From HGM11368 sp051883415 (GTDB taxonomy: Bacteria; Bacillota; Clostridia; Christensenellales; UBA3700): a stretch of 64,000 nt of DNA. The stretch covers positions 135,543-199,542 of the forward strand of contig JBJETR010000072.1 in assembly GCA_051883415.1 (NCBI GenBank), read 5' to 3'. Shown piece after piece: positions 15,617 to 24,022 of the stretch. Below the pieces are notes generated by a model, which saw only the letters and a list, made by a program, of their open reading frames with translations, ran no database searches and was not told the DNA's origin. The first letter of the stretch is position 1. Every line of letters starts with the position of its first letter. A program made the translations under genes and the position numbers.

Positions 15617-17659
15617 TTAATTATTGTCCTTTGGCTCGTCGGTTGGTTTGTCTTGTTCTACCTCGTCCTCTACCTTGTCCTCGCCCGGCTTTTCTTGCGT
15701 GTCGTTTGGTTCAGGCACTATTTCTACCTTTGGAGCAGAGGTCTTTTTGTATTTGTCATTCTTCTCTTGACGAACATCGATACTAGATATGACCTCTTCG
15801 GCACTTTTGCCCTCGAAGAGCATCTCAACTTCGCTAGTGTAAATGGTCTCTTTTTCGTACAAAACTTTGACCATATTGTCTAGGATATCACGCTTGCTCT
15901 TGAGCACTTCGATTGCCCTGTCGTAGCAGTCGTCGATTATCTTTTTGATTTCGCTGTCAATCAAATCGCCAATCTTTTCGCTATAGGTGTGTTGGGTTGC
16001 ATAGTCCTTGCCCAAGAATACTTCCTTCTCTCCGCCGAGGAAGATGTTGCCCACCTTGTCGGACATACCCCATTCCGTCACCATGCTCCTTGCGATAGAA
16101 GTTGCTCTTTGGATATCGTTGGAAGCACCCGTCGACACGTCGTGAATGACGATTTCTTCAGCGGCTCTACCGCCGAGCATCATAGTGATGAGGTCGGTGA
16201 GCTTGTTCTTAGACACGTGGCTATCGTCGCTCTCAGGTCTGGTCAAAGTATATCCCGCAGCCATACCTCTCGGAATTATGCTGACTTCTTGCACTTCGTC
16301 ACAATGTGGCAAAACTTTGGCGATAATTGCATGCCCTGCCTCGTGATAAGCCGTAATACGCTTGTCGCTGTCGGTAATGATTCTACTCTTCTTTTGAGGT
16401 CCTGCAATGACTTTGTTGATTGCCTCGAGGATATCTTCCATAATAATGACTTTTCTATCTGCTCGAGCTGCGAGAATAGAGGCTTCGTTGAGCAAGTTTT
16501 CTATATCTGCACCGCTAAATCCGCTAGTCATACGAGCAAGCACCTTGAAAGATATCTCGCTAGCAAGAGGCTTGTTGCGTGCGTGCACCTTGAAGATTGC
16601 CTCTCTACCCTTGACGTCGGGGGTATTGACGTATATTTGTCTATCAAATCTGCCCGGTCTCATAAGAGCGGGATCGAGGATATCCACTCTGTTGGTAGCC
16701 GCCATAATGATGATGCCGTCGTTCTTTTCGAAGCCGTCCATTTGCACGAGCAATTGGTTGAGCGTCTGTTCTCTCTCGTCGTTGCCGCCGCCAAGACCAG
16801 CGCCACGGTGTCTACCTACGGCGTCGATTTCGTCGATAAATATTATGCAAGGCATATTGCGTTTGGCTTGCTCAAACAAATCTCTCACTCTTGCCGCACC
16901 CGTACCTACGAACATCTCCACGAAGTCGGAACCGCTGATAGAGAAGAAAGGCACGTTGCTCTCGCCCGCTACTGCTTTGGCAAACAAGGTTTTACCCGTT
17001 CCCGGAGGGCCCACGAGCAACACGCCCTTAGGTATTCTTGCTCCGAGTGCGGTAAACTTTTGCGGATTTTTGAGGAATTCTACAATCTCGGCGAGTTCAA
17101 GCTTTTCTTCTTCGGCACCCGCTACGTCGCTAAACTTGACGTTGACGTTCATGTTGAGTCTTGCTTTGGTCTTGCCAAAGTTCATGGCTTGCTTGTTGGC
17201 TCCGCCCGCTTGTCTAAACAAGAAGAAGACCACTATTCCCATCAAAAGAAGCGAACCTATAGGGAAAAGAAGCGATGTCCACGTCGAGCCGGAATTAGGA
17301 TCGTCGTACTTGACGACAGGCACGTTGGCGCCTGCCTCAACCAAACTGTCAAGCTTGCTAGCGAACTCAGTCCTGGACGGAATTCTTACAAAATAAGTAG
17401 CCTTTTTGGTTGGATTTTTGAAAAAAGCGTCGTTGGTAGTCGTCGAACCTTCTACAAGCACGTAAGCGGTATATCCACCGCTGATATATATACCTTCAAC
17501 CTTGTTGTCCCTTATCATTTGCACCAAAGATTCCTCACCTTCGTAGGAGAGTTCTTTTGGTTTCGCTCCGCCCAGCATCGTCCATATCAAAACGAATATC
17601 AAAACGGTGCAAAGCGCAATTATTGAAAATCTAATTATGTTGGCTGTCTTTTTGTTCAC
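15617..17659 (-). CDS. ftsH: ATP-dependent zinc metalloprotease FtsH
   Basis: A 680-residue membrane-anchored AAA protease that degrades misfolded membrane proteins and regulators. Two membrane segments flank a short extracellular domain (about residues 10-30 and 115-138). The AAA module has GPPGTGKT (about residue 218), IIFIDEIDAVGR and the second region of homology RPGRFDRQI; the zinc site is AYHEAGHAI (about residue 440). The last 60 residues are a highly acidic Glu/Asp/Lys/Pro tail longer than in the standard protein. Start is GTG with GGAGGGGACT upstream. Confidence 0.96.
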   Translation of the reverse strand: MNKKTANIIRFSIIALCTVLIFVLIWTMLGGAKPKELSYEGEESLVQMIRDNKVEGIYISGGYTAYVLVEGSTTTNDAFFKNPTKKATYFVRIPSRTEFASKLDSLVEAGANVPVVKYDDPNSGSTWTSLLFPIGSLLLMGIVVFFLFRQAGGANKQAMNFGKTKARLNMNVNVKFSDVAGAEEEKLELAEIVEFLKNPQKFTALGARIPKGVLLVGPPGTGKTLFAKAVAGESNVPFFSISGSDFVEMFVGTGAARVRDLFEQAKRNMPCIIFIDEIDAVGRHRGAGLGGGNDEREQTLNQLLVQMDGFEKNDGIIIMAATNRVDILDPALMRPGRFDRQIYVNTPDVKGREAIFKVHARNKPLASEISFKVLARMTSGFSGADIENLLNEASILAARADRKVIIMEDILEAINKVIAGPQKKSRIITDSDKRITAYHEAGHAIIAKVLPHCDEVQEVSIIPRGMAAGYTLTRPESDDSHVSKNKLTDLITMMLGGRAAEEIVIHDVSTGASNDIQRATSIARSMVTEWGMSDKVGNIFLGGEKEVFLGKDYATQHTYSEKIGDLIDSEIKKIIDDCYDRAIEVLKSKRDILDNMVKVLYEKETIYTSEVEMLFEGKSAEEVISSIDVRQEKNDKYKKTSAPKVEIVPEPNDTQEKPGEDKVEDEVEQDKPTDEPKDNN

Positions 17660-17700
17660 AGTCCCCTCCGCATTGCTAATCTTAGTCTAAACGTTACTTT

Positions 17701-17729
17701 ATAATAATATAATTGCCTCATCAAGTCAA
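17701..17729 (-). promoter_or_regulatory. Promoter for ftsH
   Basis: Minus-strand TTGACT (plus 17724-17729), 17-bp spacer, TATTAT (plus 17701-17706). The -35 and first spacer bases, TTGACTTGATGAGG, are identical to those of the ATP synthase operon promoter. Confidence 0.65.
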
Positions 17730-17770
17730 GTATTGTCAAAAAATATAGTTATGCGGAGTGTAAAATGTTT

Positions 17771-18208
17771 CTAAAATCTATACTGCGTAACCAATTCAAA
17801 GGTCTTGCGAGACATCCTATCTATAAAGCCCTCGTCACGAGTCTTTAGCTCCGTCATTCTATCTGAATTACTGTCGCCGACAATCGCCATAACCCCTATA
17901 TCACCTATACGCTTACGATTGCTAAAAAATGCACCTCCCGGCTTAATACCGTTGGAAGTGAGTTTGATTTTCCCTATGTCTTTGCTCTCGCCGAGGGTAG
18001 AATCTATGACGACCACCACGTCGTTTTTGTGACGTTTGTTAAGCATTTGCGCATATTGCGCGACGTTAAGCGAAGTTATTTGATTGCCCGTGCAACCGTA
18101 CACGTATGCGTCAACACCGCTGGCTTTGAGCAAATCACCCACTTTTGGTCCTATACTGTCCCCGACAACCTTGGTCGTCCCTATACAAACAAATACCAAT
18201 TTTTTCAT
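17771..18208 (-). CDS. yyaC: YyaC-like spore protease (DUF1256)
   Basis: A protein of about 145 residues resembling the YyaC/DUF1256 family, which is related in fold to germination and hydrogenase-maturation proteases and is found in spore formers. Visible features are VCIGTTKVVGDSIGPKVG at the N-terminus, VYGCTGNQITSLN and VVVIDSTLGESKDIGKI. Family role is thought to be in sporulation; the exact substrate is unknown. I chose the ATG at 18208, although a TTG 24 nt upstream is in frame; neither has a strong SD. With dpaAB and sigH it supports a spore-forming host. Confidence 0.75.
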   Translation of the reverse strand: MKKLVFVCIGTTKVVGDSIGPKVGDLLKASGVDAYVYGCTGNQITSLNVAQYAQMLNKRHKNDVVVVIDSTLGESKDIGKIKLTSNGIKPGGAFFSNRKRIGDIGVMAIVGDSNSDRMTELKTRDEGFIDRMSRKTFELVTQYRF

Positions 18209-18335
18209 ATTCAAAAGTCTTGCCAAAGTCAAAAAAATTATACCTGTATTGATTTATTTGACTTTTTTGGTCAATAATATCATCGTCGATTGCTCGCTAA
18301 ATCGCCGTCTGTAATTCGAAATACACAAAAGCATA

Positions 18336-18364
18336 TTGACATTTTGATAAAACTCTAATATAAT
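18336..18364 (+). promoter_or_regulatory. Promoter for the CvpA-like gene
   Basis: Perfect TTGACA (18336-18341), 17-bp spacer, TATAAT (18359-18364); SD AAGGAG precedes the gene. Confidence 0.8.
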
Positions 18365-18404
18365 ATTTATACCGAACGGGTATTCGTTTGGTAAGGAGAT
18401 AGAT

Positions 18405-19025
18405 ATGTTCAACTATATTTTAGCATTACCCGAGCTTCCTATTCCCGTATCCTACGTTACGATAGGTGCGGCGGTTATTTTGTTGCTTGGGCTAATCATC
18501 GGAGCAAAACAAGGCTTAGTCAAGGCGCTATTCTCTATTTTGTCCACTGCCGGTTCTATCGTTGCGGCTACGTTCATTATGCCTTATGTCAGCAACTTCT
18601 TGATGGGGCAAGCTAAGATTCAAGAGATGATCGCTACTTATGGAACAATTCTCAACAAGGCAGTAGCGGTAATATCCTTTATTATGGGTTGGATATTGGC
18701 ATTCGTTGTACTCAAAATCATATTTGCTATCATCAACAAAATATTCAGTGGGGACGGCGTGCTCGGCACTATCAACAGACTGCTCGGTGCGGTATTCGGC
18801 TTGGCTGCCTCTGCACTAGTAGTGATTACTATCGTATATTTGATGAATTTGTTTAGTAGTAGCCAATCCATATTCCAAGAGTTGCTTGACAACGCCAACA
18901 CCGATCCTGTCGGTGCATTCTTGGTAGAGAACAATTTGCTTGGCAAACTCATAGACCTAATTGCCGAGAAGGTACCTGCCTTCGCCGACTTTTTAGCCTC
19001 GATAGGCTATACGGCGGCAAGTTAG
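18405..19025 (+). CDS. CvpA-like membrane protein
   Basis: A 206-residue protein with about four membrane segments. The start GLIIGAKQGLVKALFSILSTAGSIVAA and the later NRLLGAVFGLAASALVVITIVYLM match the general CvpA pattern of an N-terminal GxxrGlvkel helix pair and a Gly-rich third helix. CvpA proteins are implicated in envelope processes but their molecular role is unclear. It has its own promoter and terminator. Confidence 0.6.
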   Translation: MFNYILALPELPIPVSYVTIGAAVILLLGLIIGAKQGLVKALFSILSTAGSIVAATFIMPYVSNFLMGQAKIQEMIATYGTILNKAVAVISFIMGWILAFVVLKIIFAIINKIFSGDGVLGTINRLLGAVFGLAASALVVITIVYLMNLFSSSQSIFQELLDNANTDPVGAFLVENNLLGKLIDLIAEKVPAFADFLASIGYTAAS

Positions 19026-19255
19026 AGCCACAGCGACAACAAATTACCTACAATTCCAAAAAGTCCGCTCAAAATTAGAGTGGACTTTTTTATTTGTTGC
19101 AACACAACGTACTCTATCAGGCATACGATTGACGTTGCTACGTCGAATATTGCTATGGCATACAAGGTCCTTTTCTTTGTCCCTATCGTCCAACAAATTA
19201 GGTATTTGATAGCTATCGTCACCAAAAATACGCTCACGTTTTCTATAACCGTCAT
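19022..19255 (-). CDS. Possible small membrane protein
   Basis: A 77-codon frame with two to three hydrophobic stretches and codon choices like the neighbouring genes (many ATA, TTG, GTA, ACG). Against it: no SD before the ATG, a 4-bp overlap with the convergent CvpA-like gene, and the strong plus-strand terminator at 19058-19091 lies within its 3' half. No family recognised; may be spurious. Confidence 0.3.
   Translation of the reverse strand: MTVIENVSVFLVTIAIKYLICWTIGTKKRTLYAIAIFDVATSIVCLIEYVVLQQIKKSTLILSGLFGIVGNLLSLWL
19058..19091 (+). terminator. Terminator of the CvpA-like gene
   Basis: 13-bp stem AAAAAGTCCGCTC/GAGTGGACTTTTT (one G-T pair), 7-nt loop and T-run. Confidence 0.8.
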
Positions 19256-19307
19256 ATTGTATTTATATTGTCAAAATAGCAAATATTGTAAAAATTATGC
19301 TAACCTA

Positions 19308-19336
19308 TTGAAAAATACCTATTTTTAATTTATAAT
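19308..19336 (+). promoter_or_regulatory. Promoter for the acyltransferase gene, leaderless geometry
   Basis: TTGAAA (19308-19313), 17-bp spacer, TATAAT (19331-19336). The expected start point (about 19342-19344) is 2-4 nt before the ATG at 19346 and there is no SD. Confidence 0.7.
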
Positions 19337-19345
19337 ATTATAGTC

Positions 19346-20656
19346 ATGAACAAAAAGATTTCCAAGTGGCATAGGCTGGACAACTCCGCCAAAATATATC
19401 CTATGATGGAGCAAAGGGATAAGCACAATCTCTTTCGCATAACTTTCGTTATGAAACAAGACGTTGCGCCCGACGTACTCCAAAAGGCTCTAGAGCTGAC
19501 ATTGACACGTTTTCCTTCCTTCAAAGTAAAACTAAAAAAGGGATTTTTTTGGTACTATTTCGACACCAACGACATGCCCGCAAAAATATATCCTCTCGAT
19601 CCGGCGCCTCTGCGCAAGGTCGTTGCCAAGAAGAACAACGGCTATTGCTTTAAGATTAGTTATTACAATAGGTTGATTACGGGCGACTTTTTCCATGCGC
19701 TGTGCGACGGCGTGGGAGCGAGTTGTTTTATGAAGTCTCTCGTCTATACCTACGTCAATCTCTTAGGCTACGACGTAGCCTCCGACTGCAAAATTATGAC
19801 TATAGGCTCGCCTGTTCAGCCATCGGAGCTTGAGGACAGCTTCCTTGCCAATTACAAAAAAGTAAAAATCAAAGACCTCAACATATCGTCTCTCAAAGGC
19901 GACAAAAAGAACGCCTACCTCATCAAGGGCATAATGTTCGAGGACAACGGCACGGGCATAATCCACGTATACTGCCCTATTGCCGATTTGCTATCCAAAG
20001 CCAAAGAAAAGGGGTGTACCGTCACCGAATTGTTGACGGCAATATTTATCCTTTCGATATACGAGGCGCAGATAGAGGGCAAAAACGACGACGCTGGCAA
20101 TATCCAGATATTTTGTCCTATCAATCTTCGCAAGATTTTCAATTCCAATACGCTACTCAACTTCTCGCTCTTCTCTCGTATAAGCGCCAACCCACACACC
20201 GACATGGATATAGATACGCTCATATCCATAGTGCACGATTGCTTGCAACGTGACACCGACAAAGAGCTGCTTAGCAGTAAGATTTCCACCACCGTGATGG
20301 GAGAAAAGTTCTTCTTGATGCGCATAATGCCGCTATTTATCAAGCAGTTTATTTTCAAGATAAGCAATCTTTTCATAGGCAAAAACAAAAAGACGGCGAC
20401 CTTCTCCAACGTGGGCATTTTGCAACTACCCGACGGCTTACGCAACCACGTAGAGTCGGCTTCGGTGAGCATAAGCGTCAACCAAACCACGCCAATAAGC
20501 CTTACGGCTCTCACCACCTACGACACTCTGTGCCTGACGTTTACCAGATGTATCACCGATACCGCAATAGAACAAGCTTTCGTCAAGCATCTACAAAATC
20601 TCGGCATTGACGTATCCGTCAATAGCAATATGTGGGAGGTGAATTATGCGTTGTAA
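19346..20656 (+). CDS. Condensation/alcohol acetyltransferase-like acyltransferase
   Basis: A 436-residue soluble protein of the chloramphenicol-acetyltransferase-like superfamily (condensation domain, PapA, alcohol acetyltransferase). The catalytic HxxxDG motif is HALCDGVGAS near residue 118, and the later FCPINLRKIFNSNTLLNFS and ATFSNVGILQLP segments match the second lobe and floor loop. It probably transfers an acyl group to a hydroxyl or amine on a lipid or small molecule; acceptor unknown. The downstream zinc-ribbon membrane gene overlaps it by 11 bp, so the two probably act together. Confidence 0.75.
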   Translation: MNKKISKWHRLDNSAKIYPMMEQRDKHNLFRITFVMKQDVAPDVLQKALELTLTRFPSFKVKLKKGFFWYYFDTNDMPAKIYPLDPAPLRKVVAKKNNGYCFKISYYNRLITGDFFHALCDGVGASCFMKSLVYTYVNLLGYDVASDCKIMTIGSPVQPSELEDSFLANYKKVKIKDLNISSLKGDKKNAYLIKGIMFEDNGTGIIHVYCPIADLLSKAKEKGCTVTELLTAIFILSIYEAQIEGKNDDAGNIQIFCPINLRKIFNSNTLLNFSLFSRISANPHTDMDIDTLISIVHDCLQRDTDKELLSSKISTTVMGEKFFLMRIMPLFIKQFIFKISNLFIGKNKKTATFSNVGILQLPDGLRNHVESASVSISVNQTTPISLTALTTYDTLCLTFTRCITDTAIEQAFVKHLQNLGIDVSVNSNMWEVNYAL

Positions 20657-21341
20657 GTATTGCGGCGTAGAAGTCAATGACAACGTCAAGATTTGCCCTA
20701 TCTGCCACGAAAAGCTCGAGGGTTACACACCCGACGCTCCGTCAATGTACCCCGCCAAGGACAGCGTAAGACGCAAAAGAAAGCATACTCACTTTACCTT
20801 TGACAACTTATATTGGGGCATTGGGCTGGCGGTATGGATATGTTGTCTTGCAGTATGCAAAACCGTTACGCCTACTCTGCAATGGCATTGGCTCGCCATA
20901 TTGCTGATATTGTACGGTTATCTCTTCGTACGCAACACGATACTCTCCAATTCGTCTATAGGGCTCAAAATATTTACCCAAATCATTATGATTTTGGCAG
21001 TATTGATTAGTTCGCTATATATATTCAAGGGGCTCAACCTGTACCACGATCCAAAGTATTGGATACTAGAATACGCCTTGCCTATCGTGCTCGGCACGGG
21101 ACTTGTCATAATGATAGTTTTCGTGTGCATCTTTGCCAAAAGACGTCCGTCACTCATTGTCGACTGCGTATTTATGATGCTACTAGGCTATGCGCCTATC
21201 ATAATGTACCTCACGGGCAACGTCACTCACCTGTGGCCGTCGCTCGCCGTGTCTATCGTAGCTACCTTAGCAATCATATCTTGCTTTATGTTCGGCAGAA
21301 AAGAATTGATTGACGAACTCAAAAAGAGATTTCATTTATAA
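20646..21341 (+). CDS. Zinc-ribbon membrane protein (DUF6320-like)
   Basis: A 231-residue protein beginning with a rubredoxin-type zinc ribbon, RCKYCGVEVNDNVKICPICHEKL, followed by a basic linker and about six membrane segments (residues 55-215). Pairing with an acyltransferase of the preceding type matches, from memory, the arrangement of DUF6320 proteins in Clostridia. Function unknown; a membrane partner that presents the acceptor lipid is one possibility. SD GGAGGTG lies in the end of the upstream gene. Confidence 0.65.
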   Translation: MRCKYCGVEVNDNVKICPICHEKLEGYTPDAPSMYPAKDSVRRKRKHTHFTFDNLYWGIGLAVWICCLAVCKTVTPTLQWHWLAILLILYGYLFVRNTILSNSSIGLKIFTQIIMILAVLISSLYIFKGLNLYHDPKYWILEYALPIVLGTGLVIMIVFVCIFAKRRPSLIVDCVFMMLLGYAPIIMYLTGNVTHLWPSLAVSIVATLAIISCFMFGRKELIDELKKRFHL

Positions 21342-21348
21342 ACCGACA

Positions 21349-21374
21349 AACGCCACTATCAAAGTGGCGTTTTA
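21349..21374 (+). terminator. Terminator after the zinc-ribbon gene
   Basis: Perfect 10-bp stem AAACGCCACT/AGTGGCGTTT, 5-nt loop, TTTT. Confidence 0.82.
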
Positions 21375-21403
21375 TCAATTATTCAATTGTTTTAAGACAA
21401 CAA

Positions 21404-21432
21404 AAATACCGAACTCATCGTTCGGTATTTTA
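21404..21432. terminator. Terminator of the gyrBA operon
   Basis: Perfect 12-bp stem AAAATACCGAAC/GTTCGGTATTTT; on the minus strand it follows the gyrA stop by a few bases. Confidence 0.82.
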
Positions 21433-21437
21433 TTGAT

Positions 21438-24008
21438 TTATTCTTGGTCGGTTGGTTGCTCGGTTGCTTCGGAAGTGTCCGCCGTGTCGCCTTGTGGCGT
21501 TTCGGTTGCTTCTGCCTCGACTTCTTCATCGGCGTGTGGCACTATAGTAAAGCATACGACGTTGCCTTCATCTCTCATTCTCATAACCTTGACGCCTTGG
21601 GTATTTCTACCAATCTTGGAGATTTCGTTGGCTCTTACCCTAATTATAGTGCCGTTGTCGGCTATAATCATCACGTCGTCGGTGTCAGGATTGACGAGTT
21701 TTAGGTTGACGATATCGCCTGTCTTTTCGTTGAGCACGCCCGCTTTGATACCCTTACCCGCTCTGCCTTGCAAGGTATATTCGGATATATCCGTTCTCTT
21801 GCCGTAGCCGTTGGAGGTAATGGTCAACACTTCGCTACCTTCTATCACCTTGGTCATATCTACCACGTGTTCGCCCTTGGCTTTATCTATATTGATAGAC
21901 TTGACGCCTTGGCTAGTTCTACCCGTAGGTCTTACGTCCTTTTCACTAAATCTTATGCACTTGCCGCTGCTGGAAGCCATAATGATTTCGTCCTCTCCGC
22001 TCGTGAGTTGTACTCCGATGAGCTCGTCGCCGTCAACGAGGTTGATTGCAATTTTACCGTTGGACTGTATTCTATCGAACTCACCGAGGTCGGTCTTTTT
22101 GATAAGTCCGTTTTTGGTAGCCATCATGAGATAGCCTTGGCTTCCCTTTGGCACAGGGATAGCCTTGTTGATTTGCTCTCCTGGCTCCAAATTGAGCAGG
22201 TTGACTATTGCTCTACCCTTAGCGTTTCTGCTTGCCTCAGGGATTTGGTAGCCTTTGATACGATATACTCTGCCCGTATTGCTAAAGAAGAGAATGTTGT
22301 CGTGGGTAGAGGTTGCCATAACGTCCTCTACGAAGTCTTCTTCTTTGGTCTTGTGTGCCGACACGCCCACACCGCCTCTTCTTTGAGCCTTGTACTCGTC
22401 CACAGGCATACGCTTGATATAGCCGTTGTGGGTGGCGGTGATGATGACGTCTTCCTCTTCGATGAGGTCTTCGATATCGAGGTCGGAGTAGTCGTAAGTA
22501 ATCTCCGATCTACGAGGATCGGCATACTTTTCTTTGATTTCCGTCATTTCCGTCTTGATGATATCCACCACTCTCTGAGTTTTAGCCAAAATATCCTTGA
22601 GGTCTGCGATAGTCTTTTCCAATTCTTCGAGTTCACTCTTGAGTTTGTCTACTTCGAGTGCCGTCAATCTCTGCAATCTCATCTCGAGTATTGCCACGGC
22701 TTGACGCTCGCTGAGCTCGAACTTGTCGCACAAGTTGCTTATAGCCACGTTACGGTCATTGGAAGCCTTAATCGTTGCGATAACTTCGTCGATATTGGCT
22801 AGCGCTTTGACCAATCCCAACAAGATATGTTCCTTTTCTTGCGCCTTGTCGAGGTCGTATTGGGTACGGCGAGTGATGACGGACTTTTGGTGTTTGATAT
22901 ACTCTTCGAGGATTTGCTTGAGGTTGAGCACCTTAGGCGTGCCATCCACGAGTGCAAGCATAATCATAGAGTTGGACACTTGCAGTTGCGTGTGCTTGAA
23001 GAGTAGATTGAGCACGACTTGTGGGTTGGCGTCCTTCTTGACTTCGATGACGATACGCATACCCTCTCTGTCCGACAACTCGTGGATATCGCTGATACCC
23101 TCCACTCTCTTTTGCTTAACTAGGTCGGCTATGCTCTCGATGAGCTTGGCTTTGTTGACTTGGTAAGGAATCTCGGTAATGATAATGCTCGACTTGCCGT
23201 TAGAATGCTCTTCTATCTCCGTCTTAGCTCTTATTATACAGTTACCTTTACCCGTTCTATAAGCCTTTTTGATACCGCTTCCGCCCATAATGTAGGCACC
23301 CGTAGGATAGTCAGGGGCAGGGATATATTCCATCAGTTGCTCGATATCGAGGTCAGGATCGTCAAGCAATGCGATAGTACCGTCGATGACTTCGGCGAGG
23401 TTGTGAGGTGGGATAGAGGTCGCCATACCAACGGCAATACCGTCACTACCGTTGACGAGCAAGTTAGGATAACGTGCAGGGAGCACGACAGGTTGCTCTC
23501 TGGTGTCGTCGAAGTTAGGATAGAAGTCAACCGTCTTTTTGTCGATATCTCTAATCATTTCGTTGGCGATTTTGCTCATTCTCGCCTCGGTATATCTATA
23601 TGCGGCGGCAGGATCGCCGTCCACCGAGCCGAAGTTGCCGTGTCCGTCAACGAGGGTACATCTGATAGAGAAGTCTTGCGCCAATCTTACCAATGCGTCG
23701 TATACCGAACTGTCACCGTGTGGATGGTACTTACCGAGCACGTCGCCGACGATGAGGGCGCACTTACGGTGAGGCTTATCCGCCGTCAATCCGAGTTCGT
23801 TCATATCGTAGAGTATTCTTCTATGAACGGGCTTCAGACCGTCTCTTACGTCGGGGATTGCTCTCGACACGTTGACCGCCATTGCGTAGGCGATAAAGGA
23901 CTTCTTCATCTCGCTCTCGACTTCGACGTGTTCGATAGTCGTGCCGGCGAGCATCTCCATTATATCTTTTTTGTTGTCGATATTCTCGTTATCTTTTTTG
24001 ATAGCCAT
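21438..24008 (-). CDS. gyrA: DNA gyrase subunit A
   Basis: An 856-residue gyrase A subunit that cuts and rejoins DNA to introduce negative supercoils. The catalytic Tyr lies in AAAYRYTEARMSKIA near residue 125; the quinolone region is KYHPHGDSSVYDALVRLAQ with the wild-type Ser and Asp. The gyrase-specific box QRRGGVGVSAHKT near residue 540 marks it as GyrA rather than ParC, followed by six beta-pinwheel blades and an acidic Glu/Thr-rich tail. GGAGGG precedes the ATG; gyrB is 14 bp upstream. Confidence 0.97.
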   Translation of the reverse strand: MAIKKDNENIDNKKDIMEMLAGTTIEHVEVESEMKKSFIAYAMAVNVSRAIPDVRDGLKPVHRRILYDMNELGLTADKPHRKCALIVGDVLGKYHPHGDSSVYDALVRLAQDFSIRCTLVDGHGNFGSVDGDPAAAYRYTEARMSKIANEMIRDIDKKTVDFYPNFDDTREQPVVLPARYPNLLVNGSDGIAVGMATSIPPHNLAEVIDGTIALLDDPDLDIEQLMEYIPAPDYPTGAYIMGGSGIKKAYRTGKGNCIIRAKTEIEEHSNGKSSIIITEIPYQVNKAKLIESIADLVKQKRVEGISDIHELSDREGMRIVIEVKKDANPQVVLNLLFKHTQLQVSNSMIMLALVDGTPKVLNLKQILEEYIKHQKSVITRRTQYDLDKAQEKEHILLGLVKALANIDEVIATIKASNDRNVAISNLCDKFELSERQAVAILEMRLQRLTALEVDKLKSELEELEKTIADLKDILAKTQRVVDIIKTEMTEIKEKYADPRRSEITYDYSDLDIEDLIEEEDVIITATHNGYIKRMPVDEYKAQRRGGVGVSAHKTKEEDFVEDVMATSTHDNILFFSNTGRVYRIKGYQIPEASRNAKGRAIVNLLNLEPGEQINKAIPVPKGSQGYLMMATKNGLIKKTDLGEFDRIQSNGKIAINLVDGDELIGVQLTSGEDEIIMASSSGKCIRFSEKDVRPTGRTSQGVKSINIDKAKGEHVVDMTKVIEGSEVLTITSNGYGKRTDISEYTLQGRAGKGIKAGVLNEKTGDIVNLKLVNPDTDDVMIIADNGTIIRVRANEISKIGRNTQGVKVMRMRDEGNVVCFTIVPHADEEVEAEATETPQGDTADTSEATEQPTDQE

Positions 24009-24022
24009 AACTTATCCCTCCA

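Noticed and set aside
15989..17626. Long plus-strand open frames opposite ftsH
   Set aside because: Antisense shadows; the FtsH frame has every expected motif.
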